From: Streptomyces sp. NRRL F-2580
Lineage (GTDB): Bacteria; Actinomycetota; Actinomycetes; Streptomycetales; Streptomycetaceae
Direction: 5' to 3'
Length of the DNA stretch: 64,000 bases
NCBI RefSeq assembly: GCF_000720115.1
Contig: NZ_JOIR01000003.1
Location: 62,001-126,000 of the forward strand
The notes beneath the pieces are model-generated. The model searched no databases. It had not been told where the DNA came from and saw only the letters and a list, made by a program, of their open reading frames with translations. Below are positions 45,511 to 55,782 of the stretch, piece after piece. The translations under genes were made by a program, and so were the position numbers. Every line of letters starts with the position of its first letter. Position 1 is the first letter of the stretch.

Positions 45511-45543
45511 CCGCGCGAGGGCGCAAACAGCGCCCTCGCGCGG
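45511..45543 (+). terminator. Strong hairpin between livK and livH
   Basis: 14-base perfect arms (CCGCGCGAGGGCGC / GCGCCCTCGCGCGG) around AAACA-type loop. No T-run follows. It probably ends or stabilises most livK messages so that the binding protein is made in excess over the membrane parts. Confidence 0.8.
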
Positions 45544-45577
45544 AGTCTTATCCGACACGCTCATCGGAGGCCCTGCG

Positions 45578-46510
45578 GTGCACGAACTGCCGCAACAGCT
45601 GGCCAACGGCCTGGCCCTCGGTGCTCTCTATGGCCTCATCGCCATCGGGTACACCATGGTCTACGGCATCGTCCAGCTCATCAACTTCGCCCACGGCGAG
45701 ATCTTCATGATCGGCGGCTTCGGCGCACTCAGCGCCTACGCCATCCTCCCGACCGGCACCTCCCTGCTGATCGCGATACCCGTCATGATCGTCGGAGGTG
45801 CTGCCACCTCCGTCGCCGTGGCCTGCGCAGCCGAACGCTTCGCCTACCGCCCCCTGCGCAGCGCCCCCCGGCTCGCACCCCTCATCACCGCAATCGGCCT
45901 CTCGATCGCGCTCCAGCAGCTCGTCTGGCAGTTCTACCCGGACGCCAAGAAGGCAGTCAGCTTCCCCGAGTTCAAGGGCGCGGCCTTCAAGATCACCGAC
46001 AGCCTGGCGATCCAGCGCGCGGACCTCTTCGTCCTCATCCTCGCCCCGCTCTGCATGCTCGCCCTCGGCATCTTCGTCCAGAAGAGCCGCAGCGGCCGCG
46101 CCATGCAGGCCACCGCGCAGGACCCGGACACCGCGAAGCTGATGGGCATCAACACCGACCGCATCATCGTCATGGCCTTCGCCATCGGTGCCGCGTTCGC
46201 GGCCGTCGCGGCCGTCGCCTACGGCCTCGACAAGGGCCAGATCAACTTCGAGATGGGCTTCATCCTCGGCCTCAAGGCCTTCACCGCGGCCGTCCTCGGC
46301 GGCATCGGCAACATCTACGGAGCCATGGTCGGCGGCGTCGTCCTCGGACTCGCCGAAGCCCTCTCGATCGCCTACATCGAAGAGATCCCCGGCATGCAGC
46401 AGCTCGGCGGTGGAGCCTGGTCCAACGTCTGGGCGTTCGTACTCCTCATCGTCGTCCTCCTCGTGCGGCCACAAGGCCTGCTCGGTGAGCGCGTCGCGGA
46501 TCGGGCGTGA
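45578..46510 (+). CDS. livH: Branched-chain amino acid ABC transporter permease
   Basis: 310 residues from a GTG. About eight membrane helices; typical LivH blocks are LANGLALGALYGLIAIGYTMVYGIVQLINFAHGEIFMIG, the EAA-like loop GRAMQATAQDPDTAKLMGINTDRIIVMAFAIGAAFA and VLGGIGNIYGAMVGGVVLGL. It forms the channel with LivM. Its stop overlaps the livM start by 4 bases. Confidence 0.95.
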   Translation: MHELPQQLANGLALGALYGLIAIGYTMVYGIVQLINFAHGEIFMIGGFGALSAYAILPTGTSLLIAIPVMIVGGAATSVAVACAAERFAYRPLRSAPRLAPLITAIGLSIALQQLVWQFYPDAKKAVSFPEFKGAAFKITDSLAIQRADLFVLILAPLCMLALGIFVQKSRSGRAMQATAQDPDTAKLMGINTDRIIVMAFAIGAAFAAVAAVAYGLDKGQINFEMGFILGLKAFTAAVLGGIGNIYGAMVGGVVLGLAEALSIAYIEEIPGMQQLGGGAWSNVWAFVLLIVVLLVRPQGLLGERVADRA

Positions 46511-48233
46511 GAACCATGACCACCAACACCACCCCGCAGACCGACACGGTCAAGCAGGGCCCCGCGCCCGCCGCGCTCCTGTACGCGGTCATCGGCGGCA
46601 GCCTCCTCACCATCGTCAGCGCCTTCCTCGCGTGGACGTGGACCGCCGAGTTCCCCGGCGACCTGACCTACTACGGCAGCCCCGCCGGCCTCCAGTACGT
46701 CACCCTCGCCGGAGCCGCCCTCACCCTCGCCTACGCGCTCTCCGCGCTCGGCGTCAAGGGCCTCGGCTGGCTCACCCCCGCCGGCTCCCGCAAGGCCGTC
46801 TGGTTCCTGGCCCTCGGCAGCCTCGCCGCCACCTGGTTCACGGTCATCTCCATCACCGTCGTCCTCGGCGGAGTGATCAACCTCGAACCCGGCGCGTACG
46901 TCGCCCTCGTCGGCTCGGCCATCCCGGCCCTCGCCGCGTACAAGCTCCCGGACGACACCCGCAAGGCGGCCCCCGCCCAGCAGCTGCCCTCCTGGGCCGA
47001 AATCCTCATCATCACCGGCGTCTTCGCCATCGGCCTCTTCGTCATCACCTTCGGCATCGACACCGATGACAAGGAACCGCAGCTCTTCGTCGCCTACCTG
47101 ATCACCGTCGGCTTCGTGGCCCTCGCGCTGAACAAGGCAGGCCTCTTCGCCCGCCTCGGCGGCATCACCGCCAAGCACCGCCAGGTCACCCTCATCGGTA
47201 CCGCGGCCGCGGCGATCGCCTTCCCGTTCATCCAGCAGAGCGGCGACACCTACACGCTGATCGCGGTCAACATCCTGATCTTCGCGACCGTCGCCCTCGG
47301 CCTCAACGTCGTCGTCGGCCTCGCCGGCCTCCTCGACCTCGGCTACGTCGCCTTCCTCGGCGTCGGCGCCTACGCCGCGGCCCTGGTCTCCGGAAGCACC
47401 GCCTCCGCCTTCGGCATCCACCTCCCCTTCTGGGCGGCGGTCATCGTCGGCGCCCTCGCCTCGCTCGTCTTCGGCGTGGTCATCGGCGCACCGACCCTGC
47501 GCCTGCGCGGCGACTACCTCGCCATCGTCACCCTCGGCTTCGGAGAAATCTTCCGCATCGCCATGGGCAACCTGGACGGCACCTCCGGCCCGGACATCAC
47601 CAACGGCCCCAACGGCATCCCCAACATCCCCCACCTCGAAATCTTCGGGTGGAACTTCGGGGAATCCCACGTGGTCGGCGGCATCACCCTCGGCGCCTAC
47701 GCCAACTACTACTTCCTGATGCTGCTCGTCATGGCCCTGGTCATCGTGGTCTTCGCCCGCGCCGGCAGCAGCCGCATCGGCCGCGCCTGGGTCGCCATCC
47801 GCGAGGACGAGACCGCCGCCGAAGCCATGGGCATCAACGGCTTCAAGGTCAAGCTCATCGCCTTCGCCCTCGGCGCCACCCTCGCCGGCCTCGCCGGCAC
47901 CGTCCAGGCACACGTCAACAGCACGGTCGTCCCCGAGAACTACGTCTTCGCCGGGCCCGTCCCGCCGAACTCCGCGTTCCTCCTCGCCGCCGTCATCCTC
48001 GGTGGCATGGGCACCATCCGCGGCCCCATCCTCGGCGCGGCACTCCTCTTCCTGATCCCGGCGAAGCTGGCCTTCCTCCAGGACTACCAGCTCCTCGCCT
48101 TCGGCATCGCCCTCATCCTGCTCATGCGCTTCCGCCCCGAAGGCCTCATCGCCAACAAGCGCGCGCAGCTCGAGTTCCACGACGACACCGCTGACCAGGC
48201 CCCCACGGACCTGGCCACCGCCAAGGCGGGGGC

Positions 48234-48237
<4 letters not shown>
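46507..48237 (+). CDS. livM: Branched-chain amino acid ABC transporter permease
   Basis: 576 residues from GTG 46507 (or ATG 46516). The C-terminal 350 residues are the LivM core: LGLNVVVGLAGLLDLGYVAFLGVGAYAAALV, LRLRGDYLAIVTLGFGEIFRI, the EAA-like loop RAWVAIREDETAAEAMGINGFKVKLIAFALGA and ILGGMGTIRGPILGAALL. The N-terminal 220 residues add about five extra membrane helices, making it longer than E. coli LivM. The stop overlaps the livG start. Confidence 0.93.
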
Positions 48238-49306
<1,069 letters not shown>

Positions 49307-49310
<4 letters not shown>

Positions 49311-50023
49311 CCGCACTGCTCAAGGTCGAGGACCTCAAGGTCGCCTACGGCAAGATCGAAGCCGTCAAGGGAATCTCCTTCCAGGTCAACGAAGGCGAGA
49401 TCGTCTGCCTCGTCGGCACCAACGGCGCCGGCAAGACGACCACCCTGCGCACCCTCTCCGGGCTCATCAAGCCCAAGAGCGGCAGCATCACCTTCGACGG
49501 CAAGCCCCTCGCCAGCGTCCCCGCCCACAAGATCGTCTCCCTGGGCCTCGCCCACTCCCCCGAGGGACGCCACATCTTCCCCCGGCTGACGATCGCCGAG
49601 AACCTCCAGCTCGGTGCCTTCCTGCGCACCGACAAGGAGGGCATCGAGAAGGACGTCCAGCGCGCCTACGAGATGTTCCCCATCCTGGGCGAGCGTCGCA
49701 AGCAGGCCGCCGGCACCCTCTCGGGCGGTGAGCAGCAGATGCTCGCCATGGGCCGCGCGCTCATGTCCCAGCCCAAGCTGCTCATGCTGGACGAGCCCTC
49801 CATGGGTCTCTCGCCGCTGATGATGCAGAAGATCATGGCGACCATCAAGGATCTCAAGGCCGCCGGCATGACGATCCTGCTCGTCGAGCAGAACGCCCAG
49901 GCGGCGCTCTCGCTCGCCGACCACGCGCACGTCATGGAGATCGGCAAGGTCGTTCTCTCCGGCACCGGCCGGGACCTCCTCCACAACGAGGACGTCCGCA
50001 AGGCCTACCTCGGCGAGGACTGA
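49307..50023 (+). CDS. livF: Branched-chain amino acid ABC transporter ATP-binding protein
   Basis: 238 residues. Walker A is LVGTNGAGKTTTLRTLSGLIKP; the block LGLAHSPEGRHIFPRLTIAENLQLGAF is LivF-like; signature LSGGEQQMLAMGRALMSQPKLLMLDEPSMGLSPLM combines the ABC signature and Walker B; LLVEQNAQAALSLADHAHVMEIGKVVLSG is the H-loop region, with Gln in place of the His common in other ABC families, as is normal for LivF. Last gene of the operon, ended by a strong hairpin. Confidence 0.95.
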
Positions 50024-50037
50024 GCCCTCCCGTACGC

Positions 50038-50075
50038 GTGAGGCCCGCCTCCCCTCGGGGGGAGGCGGGCCTCAC
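50038..50075. terminator. Terminator between livF and the convergent ANTAR gene
   Basis: 16-base perfect arms GTGAGGCCCGCCTCCC / GGGAGGCGGGCCTCAC around a 6-base loop. Being between convergent genes it can serve both. Confidence 0.85.
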
Positions 50076-50092
50076 TCATGCGCGGGGCGGAT

Positions 50093-50746
50093 CTACTTGC
50101 CGCTTTCCTTCTTCTTCGCCTCGGCGTCCTCGATGACCACCTCGGCGACCTGCTGCATGGACATCCGGCGGTCCATGGAGGACTTCTGGATCCAGCGGAA
50201 CGCGGCCGGCTCCGTCAGCCCGTACTGCGTCTGCAGGATGCTCTTCGCCCGGTCCACCAGCTTGCGGGTCTCCAGCCGCTGGGAGAGGTCCTCGACCTCC
50301 TTCTCCAGCGCGCGCAGCTCCGCGAAGCGGGAGACGGCCATCTCGATGGCGGGCACCACGTCGCTCTTGCTGAACGGCTTCACGAGGTACGCCATGGCCC
50401 CGGCGTCCCGGGCCCGCTCGACGAGGTCGCGCTGCGAGAACGCGGTGAGCATGAGCACGGGGGCGATGGACTCCTCCGCGATCTTCTCGGCGGCGGAGAT
50501 CCCGTCCAGGACGGGCATCTTCACGTCCAGGATCACCAGGTCGGGCCGGTGCTCGCGCGCCAGCTCGACGGCCGTCTGCCCGTCCCCGGCCTCGCCGACG
50601 ACCGCGTACCCCTCCTCCTCCAGCATCTCTTTCAGGTCGAGACGGATGAGCGCCTCGTCCTCGGCGATGACGACGCGGGTCGTCAGCGGCGGAACGTGCG
50701 ACTGGTCGGCGTCGGGCATGGGCGTCGACTCGTGCTCGGCGGTCAC
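50093..50746 (-). CDS. pdtaR: ANTAR-domain response regulator
   Basis: 217 residues from a GTG. The receiver domain (25-140) has the acidic pocket EDEALIRL, phospho-acceptor Asp in DLVILDVKMPVLDG, Thr in MLTAFSQ and Lys in YLVKPFSKSD. A coiled linker (150-165) leads to an ANTAR domain (RLETRKLVDRAKSILQTQYGLTEPAAFRWIQKSSMDRRMSMQQVAE). ANTAR domains bind twin hexanucleotide hairpins in mRNA leaders and prevent termination. This matches mycobacterial PdtaR, normally driven by the PdtaS kinase, which is not in the window. The gene is divergent from the tRNA-Leu. Confidence 0.93.
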   Translation of the reverse strand: MTAEHESTPMPDADQSHVPPLTTRVVIAEDEALIRLDLKEMLEEEGYAVVGEAGDGQTAVELAREHRPDLVILDVKMPVLDGISAAEKIAEESIAPVLMLTAFSQRDLVERARDAGAMAYLVKPFSKSDVVPAIEMAVSRFAELRALEKEVEDLSQRLETRKLVDRAKSILQTQYGLTEPAAFRWIQKSSMDRRMSMQQVAEVVIEDAEAKKKESGK

Positions 50747-50838
50747 GGGGGCTCCTCTTTGCGGGGCTCTGCTGCTTGGATGAGCCTACCTAGCAGCGCC
50801 GCCGCATGGTCACCCGGTACACTCCGACGTGCAACCCT

Positions 50839-50921
50839 GCCGGGTTGGTGGAATGGCATACACGGATGTCTCAAACACATCTGCCCGTGAGGGCTTGCGG
50901 GTTCGAGTCCCGCACCCGGCA
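50839..50921 (+). tRNA. tRNA-Leu (anticodon CAA)
   Basis: Cloverleaf by eye: acceptor GCCGGGT / ACCCGGC, D-arm with GGTGGAATGGCATACACG, anticodon stem GATGT/ACATC with loop CTCAAAC giving anticodon CAA, a long variable arm (TGCCCGTGAGGGCT), and T-arm GCGGGTTCGAGTCCCGC. A is the discriminator base. CCA is not encoded. The long variable arm fits a class II tRNA such as Leu. Confidence 0.93.
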
Positions 50922-50930
50922 CAACGTTCG

Positions 50931-50969
50931 AAAAGCGGACGTTCACATTCGCGTGAACGTCCGCTTTTT
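50931..50969 (+). terminator. Rho-independent terminator of the tRNA
   Basis: AAAAGCGGACGTTCAC / GTGAACGTCCGCTTTT, 16-base perfect arms around ATTCGC, ending in a TTTTT run. It begins 9 bases after the tRNA. Confidence 0.93.
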
Positions 50970-51007
50970 GCTACACAAGGCGAGCGGCCGTCACAGACAG
51001 TGGCCCC

Positions 51008-51796
51008 ATGGAGTTCCACAGCCTCGAGACACGACAGACGGCCCTCTCCTTATTGCGCGGCGGTACGCGGAACGCGGAAGTGGCCCGGCGCCTGGATATC
51101 CCTTTGGGCACCGTCGGCTACTGGAAACACATGGACCGGGCGAAGCGCGGCGAATGTCCGGGAGCCCATAATCCGGATTGCCCGCGCTGTGACGCCGGCC
51201 CGCTGGACACCCAGGCGTACGCATACCTGCTCGGGCTCTACCTCGGCGACGGCCACATAAGTCACCACTCGGCCCACCGCGTGCCCAACCTCATGATCAC
51301 CTGCGATGACAAATGGCCCGGCCTGACGAATTCCGCCGAACAGGCGATGGGCCGGGTCTTCCCGCAAAACCGCGTGTGCCGGGTCCGCAAGGCGGGCTGC
51401 CACAACGTCAAGGTCTACTCGAAGCACCTTGAATGCCTGTTCCCGCAGCACGGACCCGGGAAGAAGCACGAACGCCGGATCGCCCTGGAGGACTGGCAGC
51501 AGGAGATCGTCGATGCGCACCCCTGGGAATTCGTCCGGGGGCTGATCCACTCCGACGGGTGTCGGGTCACCAACTGGACCACCCGCGTGGTCGGCGGCGA
51601 GCGGAAGCGCTACGAGTACCCGCGGTACTTCTTCACCAACAAGTCGGATGACATCCGGGGGCTGTGCACGGACACGCTCACCAAGGTCGGCGTGCGGTGG
51701 ACGGTCCTGGCCCGGGGCAGCGACCCGTTCAACGTGTCCGTCGCACGGAAGGAATCCGTGGCGCTCATGGACGCCCACATCGGCCCCAAGTACTAG
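51008..51796 (+). CDS. HTH plus LAGLIDADG-type homing-endonuclease-like protein
   Basis: 262 residues. Residues 5-45 form a resolvase-like helix-turn-helix (TRQTALSLLRGGTRNAEVARRLDIPLGTVGYW), then a Cys/His pair set (CPGAHNPDCPRC), which could hold zinc. Residues 70-85 (AYLLGLYLGDGHI) and 175-190 (EFVRGLIHSDGCRV) are two LAGLIDADG-like helices, each ending in the catalytic-type Gly-Asp/Ser-Asp-Gly, so one chain carries a pseudo-symmetric endonuclease core. The rest (YEYPRYFFTNKSDDIRGLCTDTLTKVGVRW, DPFNVSVARKESVALMDAHIG) fits the second half of such enzymes. It is free-standing, not in an intron or intein, 39 bases after the tRNA terminator. Whether it cuts DNA or acts as a regulator is unknown. 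Confidence 0.75.
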   Translation: MEFHSLETRQTALSLLRGGTRNAEVARRLDIPLGTVGYWKHMDRAKRGECPGAHNPDCPRCDAGPLDTQAYAYLLGLYLGDGHISHHSAHRVPNLMITCDDKWPGLTNSAEQAMGRVFPQNRVCRVRKAGCHNVKVYSKHLECLFPQHGPGKKHERRIALEDWQQEIVDAHPWEFVRGLIHSDGCRVTNWTTRVVGGERKRYEYPRYFFTNKSDDIRGLCTDTLTKVGVRWTVLARGSDPFNVSVARKESVALMDAHIGPKY

Positions 51797-51902
51797 GGCC
51801 TGTCCGGGCGGTTGGGAACGGGGACATGTCGATGGTTCTGCCGGGCAGGCGAGGGTGGCGGGCCGGCGCCCAGTCGGCGCGGAGGCGGGAAGGACGGGCG
51901 GC

Positions 51903-52586
51903 ATGGGTGCGCAGCCGGTGGAGAGCGGTGTCCTGGAAGCGGTGAGCGCGGCCTACGGCGCGTTCGGCGATGTCGTGCGGGGGCTGGGCGACGCGCAGTC
52001 GTGGGCGCCGAGCGGGTGTACGGGCTGGGCGGTGCGGGATCTGATCTTCCACTGTGCGGGTGACGCGCAGCGCGGGCTGGTGGCGTTGCACACTCCGGCG
52101 GAGGGGCCGGCCGACCGTGACGCGGTCACGTACTGGCGGGACTGGCGGCCGGGCGGGGTGGGGGCAGCCCATGGGCGGCGTTGGTCCCGGGTGTGCGCAG
52201 GCATGTTCCTCGACTTCGGGCAGCTGCGGGAGCTGTATCTGGAGACGACGGCGGCCCTGGTCGTCGCCGCGGGGCGGGCGGATACCGGGCGGAGGGTCGG
52301 CACGCAGGGGCACGTGCTCAGCGTCGGGGACCTGCTGGCGACCCTGGCTGTGGAGGCCACCGTCCATCACCTGGACCTGATCGTCGGGCTGCCGGGCGCC
52401 CAGGGCCCTTCGGAGGCGGGGCTGGGGTGTGTCCGCGCGACGTTGGACGGTCTGTTGGGCCGGGCGGTGCCGGTGGGCTGGGGCGACGAGCACTATGCGC
52501 GGGCGGGCACCGGGCGGGTGCCGCTGACGGATCCGGAGCGGCGTCGGCTGGGCTCGGACGCGGAGCGGTTTCCGTTGTTCGGCTAG
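51903..52586 (+). CDS. Maleylpyruvate isomerase N-terminal (mycothiol-type) domain protein
   Basis: 227 residues from ATG 51903, with GGAAGGA upstream. The four-helix DinB-like domain shows GCTGWAVRDLIFHCAGDAQRGLVAL, an early His (IFHC), LRELYLETTAALVVAAG and ATLAVEATVHHLDLIVGLPG (His pair near residue 170). This fold uses the thiol mycothiol in actinobacteria and includes isomerases and transferases. The exact reaction is unknown. Confidence 0.85.
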   Translation: MGAQPVESGVLEAVSAAYGAFGDVVRGLGDAQSWAPSGCTGWAVRDLIFHCAGDAQRGLVALHTPAEGPADRDAVTYWRDWRPGGVGAAHGRRWSRVCAGMFLDFGQLRELYLETTAALVVAAGRADTGRRVGTQGHVLSVGDLLATLAVEATVHHLDLIVGLPGAQGPSEAGLGCVRATLDGLLGRAVPVGWGDEHYARAGTGRVPLTDPERRRLGSDAERFPLFG

Positions 52587-52701
52587 GGACGTGTGCGAAC
52601 GATCGTGTGCGGGGTGATCGCGGATGTGGGCCGCGGTGGGCCGCGGTGCCCCGCGGTGCCGGGTGATCGCGTCGGGTTCCGGGGCGGCCTAGGGTGACGG
52701 C

Positions 52702-53229
52702 ATGAGTGAGAGCATGCGCATGCGGATCAGGCTGGGTGGACCGGACGACGCGGTGGCCGTTCTCGGCATGCTCGACTCCGCGGTGGCCTGGATGAACGCG
52801 CGGGGCAATACGGAGCAGTGGGGTACGGCGCCGTATTCGCAGCGGCCGGGCGGGGTGGCGCGGGTCGAGCGGTACATGACCGAGAACGTGCCCTACGTCG
52901 CGGAGTTGGACGGGGTGCCGGTCGGGGCGCTGGTGTTGGATTCCGGGCCCAGTCCGCAGATGCCGATCGCTCCGGCCGGTGAGCCGGAGCGGTATGTCCG
53001 GCTGCTGGTCTCGGACCGGCGGTATGCGGGGCTGGGGATCGGGGCGGCGTTGTTGGCGCGTGCCGCGGAGGAGACCCGGCGGGCGGGTGTGGAGCTGTTG
53101 CGGGTGGACTGCTGGGCGGGCGGCGGGGGCGAGCTGGTCGCGTTCTACGAGCGCAATGGTTTCGCCCCCACCGAGCGTTTCCTGTCCGAGGACTGGCCGG
53201 GTCAGGTGCTGGCCCGGCGGGTCGGCTGA
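52702..53229 (+). CDS. GNAT family N-acetyltransferase
   Basis: 175 residues. Acetyl-CoA site is YVRLLVSDRRYAGLGIGAALLARAAEETRRAG (motif A, RxxGxG/A), and the C-terminal AFYERNGFAPTERF is motif B. N-terminal MRIRLGGPDDAVAVLGMLDSA is the usual opening. Acetylates an amine; target unknown. Converges with the degraded DUF664 gene. Confidence 0.9.
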   Translation: MSESMRMRIRLGGPDDAVAVLGMLDSAVAWMNARGNTEQWGTAPYSQRPGGVARVERYMTENVPYVAELDGVPVGALVLDSGPSPQMPIAPAGEPERYVRLLVSDRRYAGLGIGAALLARAAEETRRAGVELLRVDCWAGGGGELVAFYERNGFAPTERFLSEDWPGQVLARRVG

Positions 53230-53295
53230 CGACCCGGTACGGGGCCGGGCGCTCCGGGGAACGGCAGGGGGTCCGCCGGGAACCGTGCCTCGGGT

Positions 53296-53886
53296 TCACC
53301 TCGGCGGGTCCTCGCCCGTGAGGCCGTCGACGGATTCGCGGAGCCGAGCTGGTCCGGCCCGCCCTCGCCGAGTGCCGTGTCGACGACGGCACGGGAGCGG
53401 CCGACCCACTCCTGCCAGAGGGCGCACAGTTGCTCGGGGGTGTCCTCGGCAGCGGAGCGGTAGTCCCGGTCGGGGGTGAGGTCCCAGTCGACGGTGTCCC
53501 AGGGAGCGCCGACGGCGGAGCCGAGCCAGAGCCGGGGGAAGGGGCTGTCTTCTCCGTGCGCCAGATGGTGGAGCAGGCCGCCCAGTGTGAGGGGGGATGC
53601 GCCGACGGTGGCTCGCAGACCGGCGGCGTCCAGCCCGGAGCACTTCCAGCCGAGCGTGGCTCGCCCGGCGTTCGAGGGCGCCGATGACGGCTGCCGCCTC
53701 GGTGCCGCGAGTGGGGGTTCGGCCATGGCTCCGCTGTGGTCTCCGTCGTGCCTGCAGAGGCGGGTGCCGGGACTGACGGTGCGGCTGCGCCGGACGTCCC
53801 CGGGGAGGTAATCGTTGCCGCCGAGACGGGCGACCAGGAGGCCAGGGGGCTGGGTGAGGTGCCTGGGAGTATTCCTTGATCGTCAT
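53296..53886 (-). pseudogene. DUF664 / DinB-family gene, degraded
   Basis: The start MTIKEYSQAPHPAPWPP at 53886 and the end RESVDGLTGEDPPR at 53296 are in one frame, but the middle is in another: GRATLGWKCSGLDAAGLRATVGASPLTLGGLLHHLAHGEDSPFPRLWLGSAVGAPWDTVDWDLTPDRDYRSAAEDTPEQLCALWQEWVGRSRAVVDTALGEGG, as shown by positions 53350-53700. Judged by the family, about 30 residues before the last segment (the conserved His helix) are absent. At least two frameshifts and one deletion are therefore needed, so it is a pseudogene. The intact family binds mycothiol or metals in a four-helix bundle. Confidence 0.75.
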
Positions 53887-53949
53887 GTGATGAGCGGATG
53901 GCCTCGGGCTAGGTTGAGGTCAAGGTCGACAACGATGAGGGGAACCGTG

Positions 53950-54201
53950 ATGAGTGAGAAGGCCCGCAAGCTGTTCGACGCGCTCGATCTGAACGAGGAC
54001 GGTGAGTTGACCCGGGTGGAGGTGATCTCGGCCTTGCGGTCGAAGGGGCCGATGCTGGCCGCGCGCGGGGATCTGCCGTTCTGGGGCGTGGGTGATGCGG
54101 ACGCCTCGTCGGCTCTGTTCGACGCGGCCGACGCGAACGGGGACGCGGTGTTGACCTTCGAGGAGTTCGCGGCCGTGGTCGACCGGCGCTTCGGCTGGTA
54201 G
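53950..54201 (+). CDS. EF-hand calcium-binding protein
   Basis: 83 residues, with GAGGGGAACCGTG before ATG 53950. Two EF-hands are visible: loop 1 DLNEDGELTRVE (residues 13-24) and loop 2 DANGDAVLTFEE (61-72), each between helices. The canonical positions 1, 3, 5 and 12 are acidic or Asn, so Ca2+ binding is likely. It resembles the small calerythrin/CabD-type calcium sensors of actinobacteria. Small, cytoplasmic, partner unknown. Confidence 0.9.
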   Translation: MSEKARKLFDALDLNEDGELTRVEVISALRSKGPMLAARGDLPFWGVGDADASSALFDAADANGDAVLTFEEFAAVVDRRFGW

Positions 54202-54299
54202 CGCCGGCGTGGGTGACCGCGTCGGGCCGGTGGTGCCTGCCCGACGCGGTGCGTCTCGTACGTGAGGTGCCGGAGCCGCGGCTGCCGCGGCGGGCGGGT

Positions 54300-55727
54300 T
54301 CAGCGGACCGCGTCGCCGATGTGGTGGATGCGGACGAGGTTGGTGGATCCGCTGACGCCGGGGGGCGAGCCGGCGGTGATGACGACGGTGTCGCCGGGGA
54401 CGCAGCGGCCGATCCGCAGGAGCTCTTCCTCGACCTGGGCCACCATGGCGTCGGTGGAGTCGACGTGGGGGCCGAGGAAGGTTTCCACGCCCCAGGTGAG
54501 GTTGAGCTGGGAGCGGGTTGCGGGGTCGGGGGTGAAGGCCAGGAGCGGGATGGGTGAGCGGTAGCGGGAGAGCCGGCGGACGGTGTCTCCGCTCTGGGTG
54601 AAGGCGACGAGGAACTTGGCGTCGAGGAAGTCGCCCATTTCGGCGGCCGCGCGGGCGACGGCCCCGCCCTGGGTCCGGGGCTTGTTGCGGTCGGTCAGGG
54701 GCGGCAGGCCCTTGGCGAGGATGTCCTCCTCGGCGGCTTCGACGATGCGGGACATGGTCCGCACGGTCTCGACGGGGTATTTGCCGACGCTGGTCTCGCC
54801 GGACAGCATGACGGCGTCGGTGCCGTCGATGACGGCGTTGGCGACGTCGGAGGCCTCGGCGCGGGTGGGCCGGGAGTTCTCGATCATCGAGTCGAGCATC
54901 TGGGTCGCGACGATGACGGGCTTGGCGTTGCGCTTGGCGAGCTTGACGGCCCGCTTCTGGACGATCGGGACCTGTTCCAAGGGCATTTCGACGCCGAGGT
55001 CGCCGCGGGCGACCATGATGCCGTCGAAGGCGGCGACGATGTCGTCGATGTTCTCGACGGCCTGGGGCTTCTCGATCTTGGCGATGACGGGGAGGCGGCG
55101 GTCTTCCTCGTCCATGACGCGGTGCACGTCTTCGATGTCGCGGCCGCTGCGCACGAAGGAGAGGGCGATGACGTCGGCGCCGGTGCGCAGGGCCCAGCGG
55201 AGGTCTTCGATGTCCTTCTCGGACAGGGCGGGGACGGAGACGGCCACGCCCGGGAGGTTGAGGCCCTTGTGGTCGGAGACCATGCCGCCTTCGATGACCC
55301 GGGTGTGGACGCGGGGTCCGTCGACCGCGGTGACCTCGAGGGTGACGCGGCCGTCGTCGACGAGGATGCGTTCACCCGTGGTGACGTCGGTGGCGAGTCC
55401 CTTGTAGGTGGTGCCGCAGGTGTGGCGGTCGCCCTCGTGCTCTTCGACGGTGATGGTGAACTCGTCACCGCGTTCAAGGAGTACGGGTCCTTCGCGGAAG
55501 CGGCCGAGGCGGATCTTCGGGCCTTGAAGGTCGGCGAGGATGCCGACGCTGCGGCCGGTCTCGTCGGAGGCCTTGCGTACGCGCTGGTAACGCTCCTCGT
55601 GTTCGGCGTAGGTGCCGTGGCTGAGGTTGAATCGGGCGATGTCCATTCCGGCTTCGACCAGGGCTTTGATCTGGTCGTATGAGTCGGTGGCGGGGCCCAG
55701 GGTACATACGATTTTCGCTCGGCGCAT
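54300..55727 (-). CDS. pyk: Pyruvate kinase
   Basis: 475 residues, full length. Converts phosphoenolpyruvate and ADP to pyruvate and ATP. Blocks in order: MRRAKIVCTLGPATDSYDQI, GMDIARFNLSHGTY (substrate-binding Asn/Arg), LADLQGPKIRLGRF, DVIALSFVRSGRDIEDV, VIAKIEKPQAVENIDDI (catalytic Lys-Glu), VARGDLGVEMPLEQVPIVQK, ATQMLDSMIENSRPTRAEASDVANAVIDGTDAVMLSGETSVGKYPVE. The C-terminal allosteric domain ends GVSGSTNLVRIHHIGD. Streptomycetes usually have two pyruvate kinases; which one this is I infer only from the neighbours. Confidence 0.97.
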   Translation of the reverse strand: MRRAKIVCTLGPATDSYDQIKALVEAGMDIARFNLSHGTYAEHEERYQRVRKASDETGRSVGILADLQGPKIRLGRFREGPVLLERGDEFTITVEEHEGDRHTCGTTYKGLATDVTTGERILVDDGRVTLEVTAVDGPRVHTRVIEGGMVSDHKGLNLPGVAVSVPALSEKDIEDLRWALRTGADVIALSFVRSGRDIEDVHRVMDEEDRRLPVIAKIEKPQAVENIDDIVAAFDGIMVARGDLGVEMPLEQVPIVQKRAVKLAKRNAKPVIVATQMLDSMIENSRPTRAEASDVANAVIDGTDAVMLSGETSVGKYPVETVRTMSRIVEAAEEDILAKGLPPLTDRNKPRTQGGAVARAAAEMGDFLDAKFLVAFTQSGDTVRRLSRYRSPIPLLAFTPDPATRSQLNLTWGVETFLGPHVDSTDAMVAQVEEELLRIGRCVPGDTVVITAGSPPGVSGSTNLVRIHHIGDAVR

Positions 55728-55782
55728 GAAGGCGAGCGTATTCCCCTACCAGAGAGTAGGTAATCGCTTGCGGGTGTCCACT

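Noticed and set aside
50839..51796. tRNA-associated integrative element
   Set aside because: No integrase, no repeated tRNA 3' end and no second attachment site are seen; only the LAGLIDADG-type gene follows.
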